Below, piece after piece: positions 26,797 through 34,970 of a stretch of DNA of 64,000 nucleotides. A model generated the notes under the pieces. The model was not told the origin of the DNA. It saw only the letters and a list, made by a program, of their open reading frames with translations, and did not search any database. Made by a program: the position numbers and the translations under genes. Position 1 is the first letter of the stretch, and the number at the start of each line of letters is the position of its first letter. The DNA comes from Sphingomonas ginsenosidivorax (GTDB lineage: Bacteria; Pseudomonadota; Alphaproteobacteria; Sphingomonadales; Sphingomonadaceae): positions 62,001 through 126,000 of the forward strand of contig NZ_VOQR01000002.1 of NCBI RefSeq assembly GCF_007995065.1. The letters are read 5' to 3'.

Positions 26797-27692
26797 GTGT
26801 TTGCAACGTTATAGTTCGCCATAGCCGGCTGTAATTCGTCAATCACCCATTGTCGGAAAGTAGTTGTGCCAATAAACGCCTTGGCACGCGATGCAACGTT
26901 GTCCATCCCCTCCTCTTTAGCACGCAGCATATCTACAAACCCTTGGGCGAATGCATCGGTAAGTCCACTTGCCATGGCAGCTTCTTTATACGCTTCGTAC
27001 GTCTGATGCTGATATTGAATATCTCGGCCTGTCACCTCAGAAATGATAACCGCCAAATCAAAGTATGAGAGATCTTCGGGCCCGAGGACAGGTACGTCTT
27101 CCTGCCCGGACCAGTTACGATTGATTAGCAGCCCCGCAGCAGCCGCAGCGCTATCCCGGGCGGCAGTGTGGGGTAGTTTCTTGTGGGGCGCGATCGGACC
27201 GGGCATCCGACCGTCACAAAGGAGGCCAACCATTCTCAAAGCGTTGTCCATGAAGGCCGGTAGTGCGATGCCGCGGATCGCAACTCCGGTAGATCGAAGC
27301 AGATCAACCATATGGATCGAACCAGTCGCGTTGCCTGCATGCTCCTGCCATGAGGTGCCCCGGCCAAGAGTGGTCACCGCGACGACATGACGGACGCCGT
27401 GCCGGCGTATCGCTTCTGCGCCCGGCCGTGCGAAGTCCACTGTCGCGGCAGCAGGGGTTGACGCCGGGGACGGCGGGCAGAGCCAGAATACGGCATCCGC
27501 TCCTTCAAACGCCTTATCAACGGTAGCTGCATCGCCATGCGAACCAGTCACCACCTTGACCTTATCCCGCAGATCATGGGGCAACTTGGCTGGATCGCGC
27601 GCGACAACGCGGACAGGTTCGCTCGCCTCAGTAAGATGGCGGACGACATGTCGGCCAATATTGCCAGTAGGGGTAGTAACAACAATCATCAA
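26793..27692 (-). CDS. NmrA-like NAD(P)-binding protein
   Basis: A 299-residue atypical SDR. IVVTTPTGNIGRHVVRHLTEA is the N-terminal dinucleotide loop (GNIG in place of GxxGxxG's usual form) and VVARDPAKLP follows as the NADP-type second strand. There is no YxxxK dyad, as in NmrA and the NAD(P)H:quinone-reductase-like QorB group. It could sense redox state or reduce quinones. It shares orientation with the SDR gene 200 bp upstream, probably in one unit under the MarR-type regulator. Confidence 0.82.
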   Translation of the reverse strand: MMIVVTTPTGNIGRHVVRHLTEASEPVRVVARDPAKLPHDLRDKVKVVTGSHGDAATVDKAFEGADAVFWLCPPSPASTPAAATVDFARPGAEAIRRHGVRHVVAVTTLGRGTSWQEHAGNATGSIHMVDLLRSTGVAIRGIALPAFMDNALRMVGLLCDGRMPGPIAPHKKLPHTAARDSAAAAAGLLINRNWSGQEDVPVLGPEDLSYFDLAVIISEVTGRDIQYQHQTYEAYKEAAMASGLTDAFAQGFVDMLRAKEEGMDNVASRAKAFIGTTTFRQWVIDELQPAMANYNVANT

Positions 27693-27895
27693 CCGAGCTC
27701 CGATCTTTTGCCGATATTCAACGGCTCGCCTGCAGCATGTACAACGACAGGAAAGCGCTTGGACTGGGAATTCCAGGACATTCAGTATTCTTAATTACGG
27801 GCCTAGCAGACGTCGCGCCTGAGCCTCCTTACGGAGTCGATCCGAGAGACTTGGACCATCATAATTTTGCCGCATGGATCGATTTGGTAAGAAGT

Positions 27896-28627
27896 CTAGC
27901 CTTTGTACGTTCCCCCAAACTGCACCGGCACGAGGTCAGCTCGCTCGTTGCCCGACCGGATTAATTCAATAATTGCGGCCGCTACCTGCTCAGGCGAGTG
28001 ACGGTAGTTCGCTACACCAGCCTCCATTTTTTTCGCTTGTTCTGATCCTGCCTTCAACGAAACGATGAACTCGGTCTCAGTGATAAACGGAAACATCGTA
28101 GATACGACAATACCCGTATCGATCAACTCGGCACGCGCTACATTCGACAGTGTCGCCAAGGCAGCCTTGGAGCTGTTGTAAGCTCCGGTATTCGGGAGGG
28201 GCGTGAAGATGATGCCCGAACTCACATTTACGATGCTACCCCGTTGTTGAGCACGCATTAATGGCAGAACTGCCTGCATCGTCATAAACGGCGCAAGAAC
28301 GTTGAGCTCCAAGAGTGCGCGAAAATCGTCGACTTGTATTTCCTCAATGGATCCTTGCAGCCCTTGCCCGGCATTGTTTACCAGAACATCGATACGTCCA
28401 AAGTGGTCGCCGGCGATCCGGACCGTCTCTACAACCTCAGCCGCGTTCGTGACGTCACAGCGCAAGGCAAGGGCATTTCCTAGTTCATCAGCGAGCGCCT
28501 GAATGCGATCCTCGCGGCGTGCCGCCAGAATGAGACACGCTCCCTGTGCTGAGGCGAGCCTTGCCGTTGCTGCCCCGATCCCCGATGATGCGCCTGTGAT
28601 CAGCATTACTGAGCCATTAATGTCCAT
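27896..28627 (-). CDS. Classical short-chain dehydrogenase/reductase
   Basis: A 243-residue SDR with TGASSGIG at residues 11-18, NNAG at 84-87, Ser137, Tyr150 and Lys154 (YNSSK) as the catalytic triad. Arg37-Arg38 after the second strand suggest NADP(H). The substrate is unknown. It is divergent from a marR gene with a perfect palindrome between them, a layout in which the regulator usually represses its neighbour until an inducer binds. Confidence 0.92.
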   Translation of the reverse strand: MDINGSVMLITGASSGIGAATARLASAQGACLILAARREDRIQALADELGNALALRCDVTNAAEVVETVRIAGDHFGRIDVLVNNAGQGLQGSIEEIQVDDFRALLELNVLAPFMTMQAVLPLMRAQQRGSIVNVSSGIIFTPLPNTGAYNSSKAALATLSNVARAELIDTGIVVSTMFPFITETEFIVSLKAGSEQAKKMEAGVANYRHSPEQVAAAIIELIRSGNERADLVPVQFGGTYKG

Positions 28628-28692
28628 AAAATTCTCCTTTGGTTTGTCAGTCGGATCAGGGCTGTCGACAACAACCCCGCCTGTAGAAGCAT

Positions 28693-28714
28693 ATAGCTAT
28701 CACTTGATAGCTAT
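28693..28714. promoter_or_regulatory. MarR-type operator between the SDR and marR genes
   Basis: A perfect inverted repeat: ATAGCTATCA (28693-28702), two central bases, TGATAGCTAT (28705-28714). It lies 16 bp upstream of the marR start and about 66 bp upstream of the SDR start, where it would overlap both promoters. The length and symmetry fit a MarR dimer site. Confidence 0.8.
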
Positions 28715-28729
28715 CTTTCAAGGGGGTTC

Positions 28730-29173
28730 ATGATTGTGGTGCCGGACGACGAACAGATTCTTTTCGAACTTGCCGACGCAGTGCATGGGATCGCGCGCCA
28801 GTTAAGGGTGCCCGACGATCTTGTTCCCGGTCCGTGCACACCGATCGAGATTACGGTGATGCGTTATGTGCAGCAAAACCCCGGAGTATCGGCAAGCGAT
28901 GCCGCCGCAGCTACAGGTTTACCGACAAGCAACCTCAGTAGATCTCTACGAAGCTTGGAAAGTAAGGGGTTAGTACGGCGAGATGCTGATATAAAAGACG
29001 GTCGTGGTATCCTTTTATATCCAACCGCTTTGGCCGACATAAACATTGGTAAAATAAGGCAAGCTTGGACGGATAGGCTTATTCAAGCCACGGATAGTGA
29101 ATACTTTTTAAAGGAGGTTGTCGTCTTACTCAAGAAAATAGAGCACGCTTTGAGTTTGGGGCCTCAGACCTGA
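28730..29173 (+). CDS. MarR-family transcriptional regulator
   Basis: A 147-residue winged-helix regulator: ITVMRYVQQNPGVSASDAAAATGLPTSNLSRSLRSLESKGLVRRDADIKDGRGILLYPT contains the helix-turn-helix and the wing (D..DGR). AGGGGG lies just before the start. It most likely represses itself and the divergent SDR/NmrA-like genes through the palindrome at 28693-28714. Confidence 0.88.
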   Translation: MIVVPDDEQILFELADAVHGIARQLRVPDDLVPGPCTPIEITVMRYVQQNPGVSASDAAAATGLPTSNLSRSLRSLESKGLVRRDADIKDGRGILLYPTALADINIGKIRQAWTDRLIQATDSEYFLKEVVVLLKKIEHALSLGPQT

Positions 29174-29360
29174 TGTTTCGATAACAGGGGCTGTTAGGAA
29201 CTCGCATAAACCTAGCTAAAATGCTGTGATAGGTGGTAGACTTTCAAGGCTTTCTTTGGCCTGACGTGCTCCCCAAAGCTCTACCAGTCATAACTGGAGT
29301 CCGGGGTTGGTATGAAGGTCCCCCGGTTTCTCATCCAGGTCGAGGGTGAGTATCCGGCGT

Positions 29361-30142
29361 TCACTCGGTTGCTTTGGCAGCCGCGGCGGCAGCATATTCG
29401 ATCGGCGTCAGCCAGCCAAGCGATGTGTGAGGACGGCTCTCGTATAATCCCGCCGCCAGGCGTCGATCTTGGCCCGGGCGTCTTCCAGCGATAAAAACCA
29501 ATGCGTGTTGAGGCACTCGTCGCGCAGGCGGCCATTGAACGATTCCACGAACGCATTGTCCGTCGGCTTGCCCAAACGGCTGAAGTCGAGCGTAACGCCG
29601 TTCTCGTACGCCCAGCGATCGAGCGCCTTCGAGATGAACTCAGAACCATTGTCCACCCGGATGGTCCTAGGCGCACCACGCGACAGCGTGATGCGCGTCA
29701 TCGCCTCGACCACCTGCTCGCCTTTGTTGCCCTGATCGACGTCGATCGCCAGCGCCTCGCGCGTGAAGGCGTCCACCACCGTCAGTGCGCGCAGCCGACG
29801 TCCGTCGAACAGCGCGTCCGAGACGAAGTCCATCGACCACATCTCGTTCGCCGCCAAGGCCGTGGGTTGCCGCTGGCGGTTGGCAGCGCTGACGTTGCGC
29901 CGGGGCCGCTTGAGCCGAAGGCTCAGACCATCGTCCTGGTAAAGCCGGTAGACACGTTTGTGGTTCACAAACCATCCTTCCCTGCGCAGCAGGATGTAGA
30001 TCCTGGAGTAGCCGTACCGCGTCCGCGTCGCTGCAAGATCACGGATGCGCAACAGCAGCGGTGCCTGATCGGGCCGGTGCGAACGGTATCGAACCGACGA
30101 CCGATCGACGCCGAGCGCCAGGCAACAGCGCCGTTCGCTCAC
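29361..30142 (-). pseudogene. IS3-family transposase OrfB with 1-bp deletion near its end
   Basis: The integrase core is present: MDFVSDALFDGR (first Asp), RVDNGSEFISKA (second Asp) and [16 protein letters not shown] (Glu). Near 29443 the sequence reads GATTATACGAG where the related fragment at 32.9 kb has GACTATAACGAG, so one A is missing and the last 26 codons (ESRPHTSLGW to the stop at 29361) are out of frame. The truncated protein keeps all catalytic residues but loses the conserved C-terminus. Confidence 0.8.
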
Positions 30143-30458
30143 ACCATGAGACGCCTGGACGTGCGCGACAAGCTCGCGCCGCCGCCCAGGCCTCAGACCT
30201 TTTCGACAGAACGTCTTGCAGGATATGCTTGTCGAGGCTGAGGTCCGCGACCAGCTGCTTGAGCTTGCGATCCTCCTCCTCGAGCAACTTCAGGCGCCGC
30301 AACTCGCCCACGCCGAGACCGCCATAGACCTTCTTCCAACGGTAAAAAGTCTGCTCCGAGATCCCCATCCGACGGATTACCTCCGCCACCGGCGTACCAG
30401 TCTCCGCCTGCTTCAGCGCGAACGCGATCTGCTCGTCCGTATACTTCGACTTCTTCAC
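30039..30458 (-). CDS. IS3-family transposase OrfA
   Basis: GTG 30458, preceded by GAGGAG, starts VKKSKYTDEQIAFALKQAE, the helix-turn-helix of IS3 OrfA, followed by the leucine-zipper-like RRLKLLEEEDRKLKQLVADLSLDKHILQDVL. The frame then runs on without homology over the start of orfB. In this family OrfA and OrfB are joined by a -1 frameshift; GAAAAGG after DVLS is the likely slip site. Confidence 0.82.
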   Translation of the reverse strand: MKKSKYTDEQIAFALKQAETGTPVAEVIRRMGISEQTFYRWKKVYGGLGVGELRRLKLLEEEDRKLKQLVADLSLDKHILQDVLSKRSEAWAAARACRARPGVSWCERTALLPGARRRSVVGSIPFAPARSGTAAVAHP

Positions 30459-30536
30459 ATCCAGCTCCTCGCCCGCAGGCTCTACAGGGCCGGAAAACTC
30501 TCGCTCAAACTGGAGGGAAAAATAGGGGGGACGTCA

Positions 30537-30930
30537 AAGCCAGCGTTCGAATCGAACCCGCACGACACTGGTCAACTCGCGGGATTTCAGACCGAAATCG
30601 AGCTCTTTTGGAACGCGTTTATGCTTCGCCTCGGCGATCAGACTGTCTATCTCGCCGGAGACACAGGCTTCGGCAACGGCCTCCATTTTCCGCGGGCGGC
30701 TATTGCTTCCGGTGAGATCGACGTAGCGATGCTTTCAATCGGCGCCTACGTTCTGCGTTGGTTCATGAAGGAGCAGCACATGAACCCGGAGGAAGCGTTC
30801 TGGCATTAAAACTTCTCGGCGCGGGAAAATGGCCTGGGCTGCCGTTCGGGGACTTTTGAGCTTACCGACGAAGGGTACGAGCAACCGTAGCGGACCTTGC
30901 TAGCGCGCTTGATCTGCGCGGGATCAAGCG
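30537..30930 (+). pseudogene. MBL-fold metallo-hydrolase fragment (N-acyl-PE phospholipase-like)
   Basis: In one frame the sequence spells FMLRLGDQTVYLAGDTGFGNG, IDVAMLSIGAYVLRWFMKEQHMNPEEAFWH and then a stop. The next frames continue with KLLGA, GLGCRSGTFELTDEGYEQP. This is the C-terminal half of the metallo-beta-lactamase-fold family that includes NAPE-hydrolysing phospholipase D, with the GDTGFG metal-ligand motif. The 5' half is missing at the IS boundary and the rest is frameshifted. From about 30930 to 31195 I see no gene. Confidence 0.72.
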
Positions 30931-31195
30931 CGAGCGTTCCCCGCCATGCGACCTGGAACAGTCTGGTTGCTACCGTAGGCGCGTAACTACCCTGCGCGTG
31001 ATTGGGTGCGGTGGTTGGCCTATATAGTTGATCAGTGAGGACGAGCGATCGCCAGCGTGCTCGTTTACGCCATTGAAGACGTCAGCTCACCAGCAGGTCA
31101 TCTCGGACGATGGCAACGAAGTTACGCACTTGAGAGCATGGCTATGAAGAGCCGCGAAGGATAGAATTCTAGTGATCAACAGAGAGAGGCAGGCA

Positions 31196-31849
31196 ATGAC
31201 CGCTGAGTTCCGAACCAGATTACTTGCCAAACCCTTGAAGATTACGTTGACCGTCCTTGCGACGGCGGTCGCTGCCATATCCTTCCGATATCTCGCTGGA
31301 GTAGGGCCGGTGCCGCCTTCGATCGCAACGAACGTGCTCCGTCGGCCATGGTTGCTCGTGCATGTCGCGAGTGCATCCACTGCGCTACTAATCGGCTCGA
31401 TCCAATTTAGCGGTGTCATTCGTTCACGGTGGCTCGAAACGCACCGCGGCATTGGTCGGCTGTACGTTCTGAGCTGCCTCTTCGGTGGCATTTCGGGCAT
31501 TGTACTTGCGTTTGGGTCTTCTTCTGGGCCGATCGCAACGGCCGGCTTCGGACTTCTCGGCGTGGCCTGGATTAGCGTCACTGCGCAAGGTTTGCGATAC
31601 GCATTGTTACGTCGGTTCGATGATCATCGAGCGTGGATGATCCGCTCATGGGCGCTGACGCTCTCGGCAGTGACTTTGCGCGTCTATGTCCCAATTGCGA
31701 CATTGATCGGACTCCCTTTCTTCGAAAGCTATCGGGTGATCTCCTTTTTAAGCTGGGTTCCGAACCTGTTGCTCGCGGAACTCTATCTACGAGAGTTCAG
31801 CCTATCGGCTCGGCCAGTTGGCAAGGGCGCACAGGATACTCACGGCTAG
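31196..31849 (+). CDS. DUF2306-type integral membrane protein
   Basis: A 217-residue protein with about six hydrophobic segments. The first (ITLTVLATAVAAISFRYLAG) is followed by VHVASASTALLIGSIQF, HRGIGRLYVLSCLFGGISGIVLAFGS, and DDHRAWMIRSWALTLSAVTLRVYVP. The histidines in HVASA, HRGIGR and DDHRAWMIRS are the conserved pattern of DUF2306 and related haem- or quinone-membrane proteins. ATG 31196 follows AGAGAGG. Function unknown; it stands alone among IS remnants. Confidence 0.72.
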   Translation: MTAEFRTRLLAKPLKITLTVLATAVAAISFRYLAGVGPVPPSIATNVLRRPWLLVHVASASTALLIGSIQFSGVIRSRWLETHRGIGRLYVLSCLFGGISGIVLAFGSSSGPIATAGFGLLGVAWISVTAQGLRYALLRRFDDHRAWMIRSWALTLSAVTLRVYVPIATLIGLPFFESYRVISFLSWVPNLLLAELYLREFSLSARPVGKGAQDTHG

Positions 31850-32005
31850 GCGGATCGATGTTCGTCTGCCACCCACAACGCGGGCGCAGATCCTGAAGCC
31901 AGTTTGCCCATATTTCTATGGGTACGCTCGCCACGCTACTTGACTAAGGTCAGACCTATCAATGTGGAGGCGCGATCTGATTCAGGCTCCGTGAAGAGAG
32001 CGTGG

Positions 32006-32449
32006 ATGAGCGACCTGTACTGGCTGACGGATGAGCAGATGCCGCGTCTGCAGCCGTATTTCCCCAAGAGCCACGGCAAGCTGCGGGTGGACGACCGGCG
32101 GGTGCTGAGCGGCATCGTCTTCGTCAATCGCAACGGGCTGCGCTAGTGTGATGCGCCGAACGACTATGGCCCGCACAAGACGCTCTACAAGCGCTGGAAG
32201 CGGTGGGGCGAAAGGGTGTTTTCCTGCCCATGATGGAGGGGCTTGCGGCAGCGGAAGCCGTACCGAAAACGGTCATGATCGGCGCGACTAGCTAAAGGCA
32301 CATTGCACGGCATCGAGCCTGCGAGTTGAAAAGGAGCCTCGGACGGCTAATCGGTCGCACTAAAGGCGGCATGAACACCAAGCTTCACGCCGTCAGTGAT
32401 GCGGACGGGCGGCCCTTGAGCTTCTTCATGACCGCCGGGCAGGTCAGCC
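32006..32449 (+). pseudogene. IS5-family transposase remnant
   Basis: MSDLYWLTDEQMPRLQPYFPKSHGK is followed by VDDRRVLSGIVFVNRNGLR, then a TAG where Trp is expected, then CDAPNDYGPHKTLYKRWKRWGE with frame changes, and finally GRLIGRTKGGMNTKLHAVSDADGRPLSFFMTAGQV. This is the N-terminal third and start of the catalytic domain of a common IS5-type transposase. It ends abruptly at a join with an IS3-type fragment near 32449. Confidence 0.82.
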
Positions 32450-33006
32450 TTCGGCTCAAGAAGCCGAGGCGCAACGTCAGCGCTGCCAACCACGAACGCC
32501 AACCTGCGGCACTGGCGGCGAACGAGATGTGGTCGATGGACTTCGTCTCGGACGCGCTGTTCGACGGACGTCGGCTGCGCGCACTGACGGTGGTGGACGC
32601 CTTCACGCGCGAGGCGCTGGCGATCGACGTCGACCAGGGCATCAAGGGCGAGCAGGTGGTCGAGGCGATGGCACGGATCTCGTCGGTCCGCGGCGCGGCC
32701 AAGACCATTCGCGTGGACAATGGGCCGGAGTTCATCTCGAAGGCATTTGACCTTTGGGCGTAGGAGAACGGCGTGACGCTGGACTTCAGCCTGCCGGGCA
32801 AGCCCACCAACAATGCCTTCGTGGAGTCGTTTAACGGTCGCCTTCGCAACGAATGCCTGAACGCACATTGGTTCCTTTCCATGACGGACGCCAGAGCCAA
32901 GATCGAGGTCCGGCGGGACTATAACGAGAGCCGCCCTCACACATCGCTCGGCTGGATGACGCCGGTCGAATATGCTGCCGCCGCGGCCATCAAAGCGGCC
33001 GAATGA
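32450..33006 (+). pseudogene. IS3-family OrfB 3' fragment fused to the IS5 remnant
   Basis: From SLRLKKPRRNVSAANHERQP onward the sequence is closely similar to the orfB at 29.4-30.1 kb but on the other strand. It carries TAG at 32761-32763 where the relative has a Tyr codon, and lacks one codon near IEVRRDYNESRP. The 3' tail and remnants of the element end extend to about 33060. The fragment is in frame with the IS5 remnant upstream, giving a chimeric reading frame of 145 codons (32326-32763). Confidence 0.82.
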
Positions 33007-33203
33007 GCGCCAGAAACTCAACTTCAGATTGGATGAGAAACCGGCGGACCCTCACCAGCACCCACCCCGTCCGGCCACATCCTCTTTCCCAGGAAGCGGC
33101 ATTTCAACAAAAAAAACTCCCAGCAGCAGCCAACGCGTAATTAGCGATAAGCCCGATTCCTGCTAAAAACATGCTGGCCGATCGCAGCGGGCCCAGATAA
33201 GCT

Positions 33204-34322
33204 TTGGTGGTGACTGACACCCCATCTGACGCCGGCGCAAACGCGGACAACCTCGACGCGATCATGGCCGGCGCCGTGGTCGTGCTCGATCAGGTCACGT
33301 CGCTCGAGCCGTTCTTGCCGCAACTCGCGCCCGACGATCGCGAACGCGTCGATGCCTATGTCGCGCGGGCCTCTGCCGACGCTACCTTGCGCGCGTATAA
33401 ATCAGATTGGCGGCTGTTCTGCACCTGGTGCGCGGAAAATGGCTATCGACCGCTCCCGGCGTCGCCGGCGAGCGTCGCTGCATTTCTGACTCTCCTCGCC
33501 GAGCGTGGTTACGTGCCTGCCGAACCGAGACGAACGAAGCGCGGCAAGCTCCTGCCACGCAAGCATCCCGCGCCGCTCGGCCGGGCTACGATCGGGCGCC
33601 GGTTGGCCGCGATCGTCTTCGCGCATCGCGCAGCTGACATGGAGCCTCCGACCAGCCAACCAGACGCTGCACGGCTGGAGAAGGCAATGCGGGGCATCCG
33701 TAAAGACAAAAAGGGCGAGGTGCCGGGGAAGAAGCGAGCTGCTGATGGTGATGTGCTTCGGGACATGTTGCGGAGCGTCGTCGGGAACGACCTTCGCGCT
33801 TATCGGGACAGGGCTCTGCTCGCCGTCGGGATGGCCGGCGCCTTCCGCCGCTCTGAATTGGTGGCGATCACCGTGAGCCGGGTAACGCAGGACAGTCGAG
33901 GTCTGCTGGTGCGGATTCCTTCATCAAAGACTGACCAAGAAGGCCATGGCCATTCGGTCGCAATACCCGACGGTCGGCGGCTTGAACCGCTTCGCCATTA
34001 CCTCGCTTGGCTCGACAAGGCTGGGATTGCCGCCGGACCGGTCTTCCGAAAGCTCACCCCGCAAGGCCGCCTCACAGACAAAGCGATGAGCCCGCAGGGC
34101 GTGGCACTCGTCGTCAAGGCGGCAGCGCTCGCGGCCGGCTACCCGCCCGATTCATTCTCCGGACACAGCCTGCGAGCGGGCTTTCTCACTGAAGCCGGAC
34201 GGCAGAACGCCAACCTTTTCAAGATGAAGGAGCACAGCCGCCACGCATCTCTCGAGATGGTAGCCGAATATGTCCGTGATCATGAGCGGTTTCGCGAACA
34301 CGCGGGCGAGCGATTCTTGTAG
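33204..34322 (+). CDS. Tyrosine recombinase/integrase (first of a facing pair)
   Basis: A 372-residue tyrosine recombinase with a SAM-like core-binding N-domain (ATLRAYKSDWRLFCTWCAENG, residues 60-80) and a catalytic domain. Catalytic residues are Arg215/216 (GAFRRSEL), a Lys in SSKTDQEG, His321 and Arg324 (GHSLRAGF), His347 (HSRHAS) and Tyr356 (AEYVRDHE). No ATG is near: TTG 33204 or GTG 33207/33210 must be used. It is a close paralogue of the protein at 47.8-49.0 kb and faces it. Such enzymes often resolve plasmid multimers or mobilise islands. Confidence 0.92.
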   Translation: MVVTDTPSDAGANADNLDAIMAGAVVVLDQVTSLEPFLPQLAPDDRERVDAYVARASADATLRAYKSDWRLFCTWCAENGYRPLPASPASVAAFLTLLAERGYVPAEPRRTKRGKLLPRKHPAPLGRATIGRRLAAIVFAHRAADMEPPTSQPDAARLEKAMRGIRKDKKGEVPGKKRAADGDVLRDMLRSVVGNDLRAYRDRALLAVGMAGAFRRSELVAITVSRVTQDSRGLLVRIPSSKTDQEGHGHSVAIPDGRRLEPLRHYLAWLDKAGIAAGPVFRKLTPQGRLTDKAMSPQGVALVVKAAALAAGYPPDSFSGHSLRAGFLTEAGRQNANLFKMKEHSRHASLEMVAEYVRDHERFREHAGERFL

Positions 34323-34494
34323 GTTCCCTATTTAAAGACCCTCCCCTCTTTAGTCGCAAGCTTACCAGGGCGCCCAGGGTTTGCCCCCCTCTTGTAATGA
34401 TTAAACTGACGCAGTAGCTGTAGGTCTACACCTGCGCGCCAGAACTCACGCAATTTAGCGAAGGGTTTGGACGATGCTGTGAGGAACGCGCCAG

Positions 34495-34950
34495 CTACCT
34501 TCCAGTTGGCACCTCGAACACCAGCAACGTTGAAGTCGCGGTCGCGCAGACCTGACCCTTGTCGTTAGTAAGCGTAGCTTCAGTGAACGCGGCGCGCCGC
34601 CCCATCGAGATCAGGCGGCCAGTTGCGCGGACCGTGCCGCTGGTGCTGCTGAGTCCCTTTACGAACGACACCTTCAATTCCAGCGTCGTATAGCCGTATC
34701 CCGGTTTCAGCGCGGTATGAGCGGCGATGCCGCAGGCGCTGTCAAGGATCGTCGCGATGTAGCCGCCATGCACCCCTCCCATCGGGTTGTATGAGCTACC
34801 GTCGGGCGTGGCTTCGAAGACGGCGTGGCCGTGATCCGCCTCGATCAGCGCGATCCCCAGCTTCTCGCCGAGCGGCGGCTGCCGTCCGGCCGCGAGCAGC
34901 GCGCGCACCTGTGCGAGCCCGTCGGGACCGTCGGTCGTGGTCGATGACAT
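34495..34950 (-). CDS. PaaI-type hotdog-fold thioesterase
   Basis: A 151-residue hotdog protein: YNPMGGVHGGYIATILDSACGIAAHTAL has the HGG and the acidic residue of the PaaI/YigI active site, followed by TTLELKVSFVKGL and GRRAAFTEATLTNDKGQVCATATST. Such enzymes hydrolyse acyl- or aryl-CoA thioesters. ATG 34950 has GGAG nine bases upstream; ATG 34956 is too close to it. It follows the efflux outer-membrane gene by about 20 bp in the same direction, so it is probably co-transcribed with the efflux system. Confidence 0.85.
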   Translation of the reverse strand: MSSTTTDGPDGLAQVRALLAAGRQPPLGEKLGIALIEADHGHAVFEATPDGSSYNPMGGVHGGYIATILDSACGIAAHTALKPGYGYTTLELKVSFVKGLSSTSGTVRATGRLISMGRRAAFTEATLTNDKGQVCATATSTLLVFEVPTGR

Positions 34951-34970
34951 CGTCATTCTCTCCTTCAGCT

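Larger units (their letters stand above)
29262..30536 (-). mobile_element. IS3-family insertion sequence with a frameshifted orfB
   Basis: Terminal sequences TGACGTGCTCCCC (left) and the complement of TGACGTCCCCCCTA (right) bound a 1275-bp element carrying overlapping transposase genes on the minus strand. No target duplication is visible, but the sequence right of the element is a metallo-hydrolase fragment cut at exactly the right end, showing that its insertion or a later deletion destroyed that gene. Confidence 0.82.

Noticed and set aside
29184..29261. Possible end of another insertion sequence left of the IS3 element (GGGGCTGTTAGGAACTCGC...)
   Set aside because: It looks like a transposon end but I could not find its partner or any transposase that fits.
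33204..34322. Use of direct att-like repeats flanking the recombinase-bounded module
   Set aside because: I compared sequences beyond both recombinase genes by eye and saw no convincing shared core, so no attachment sites are reported.
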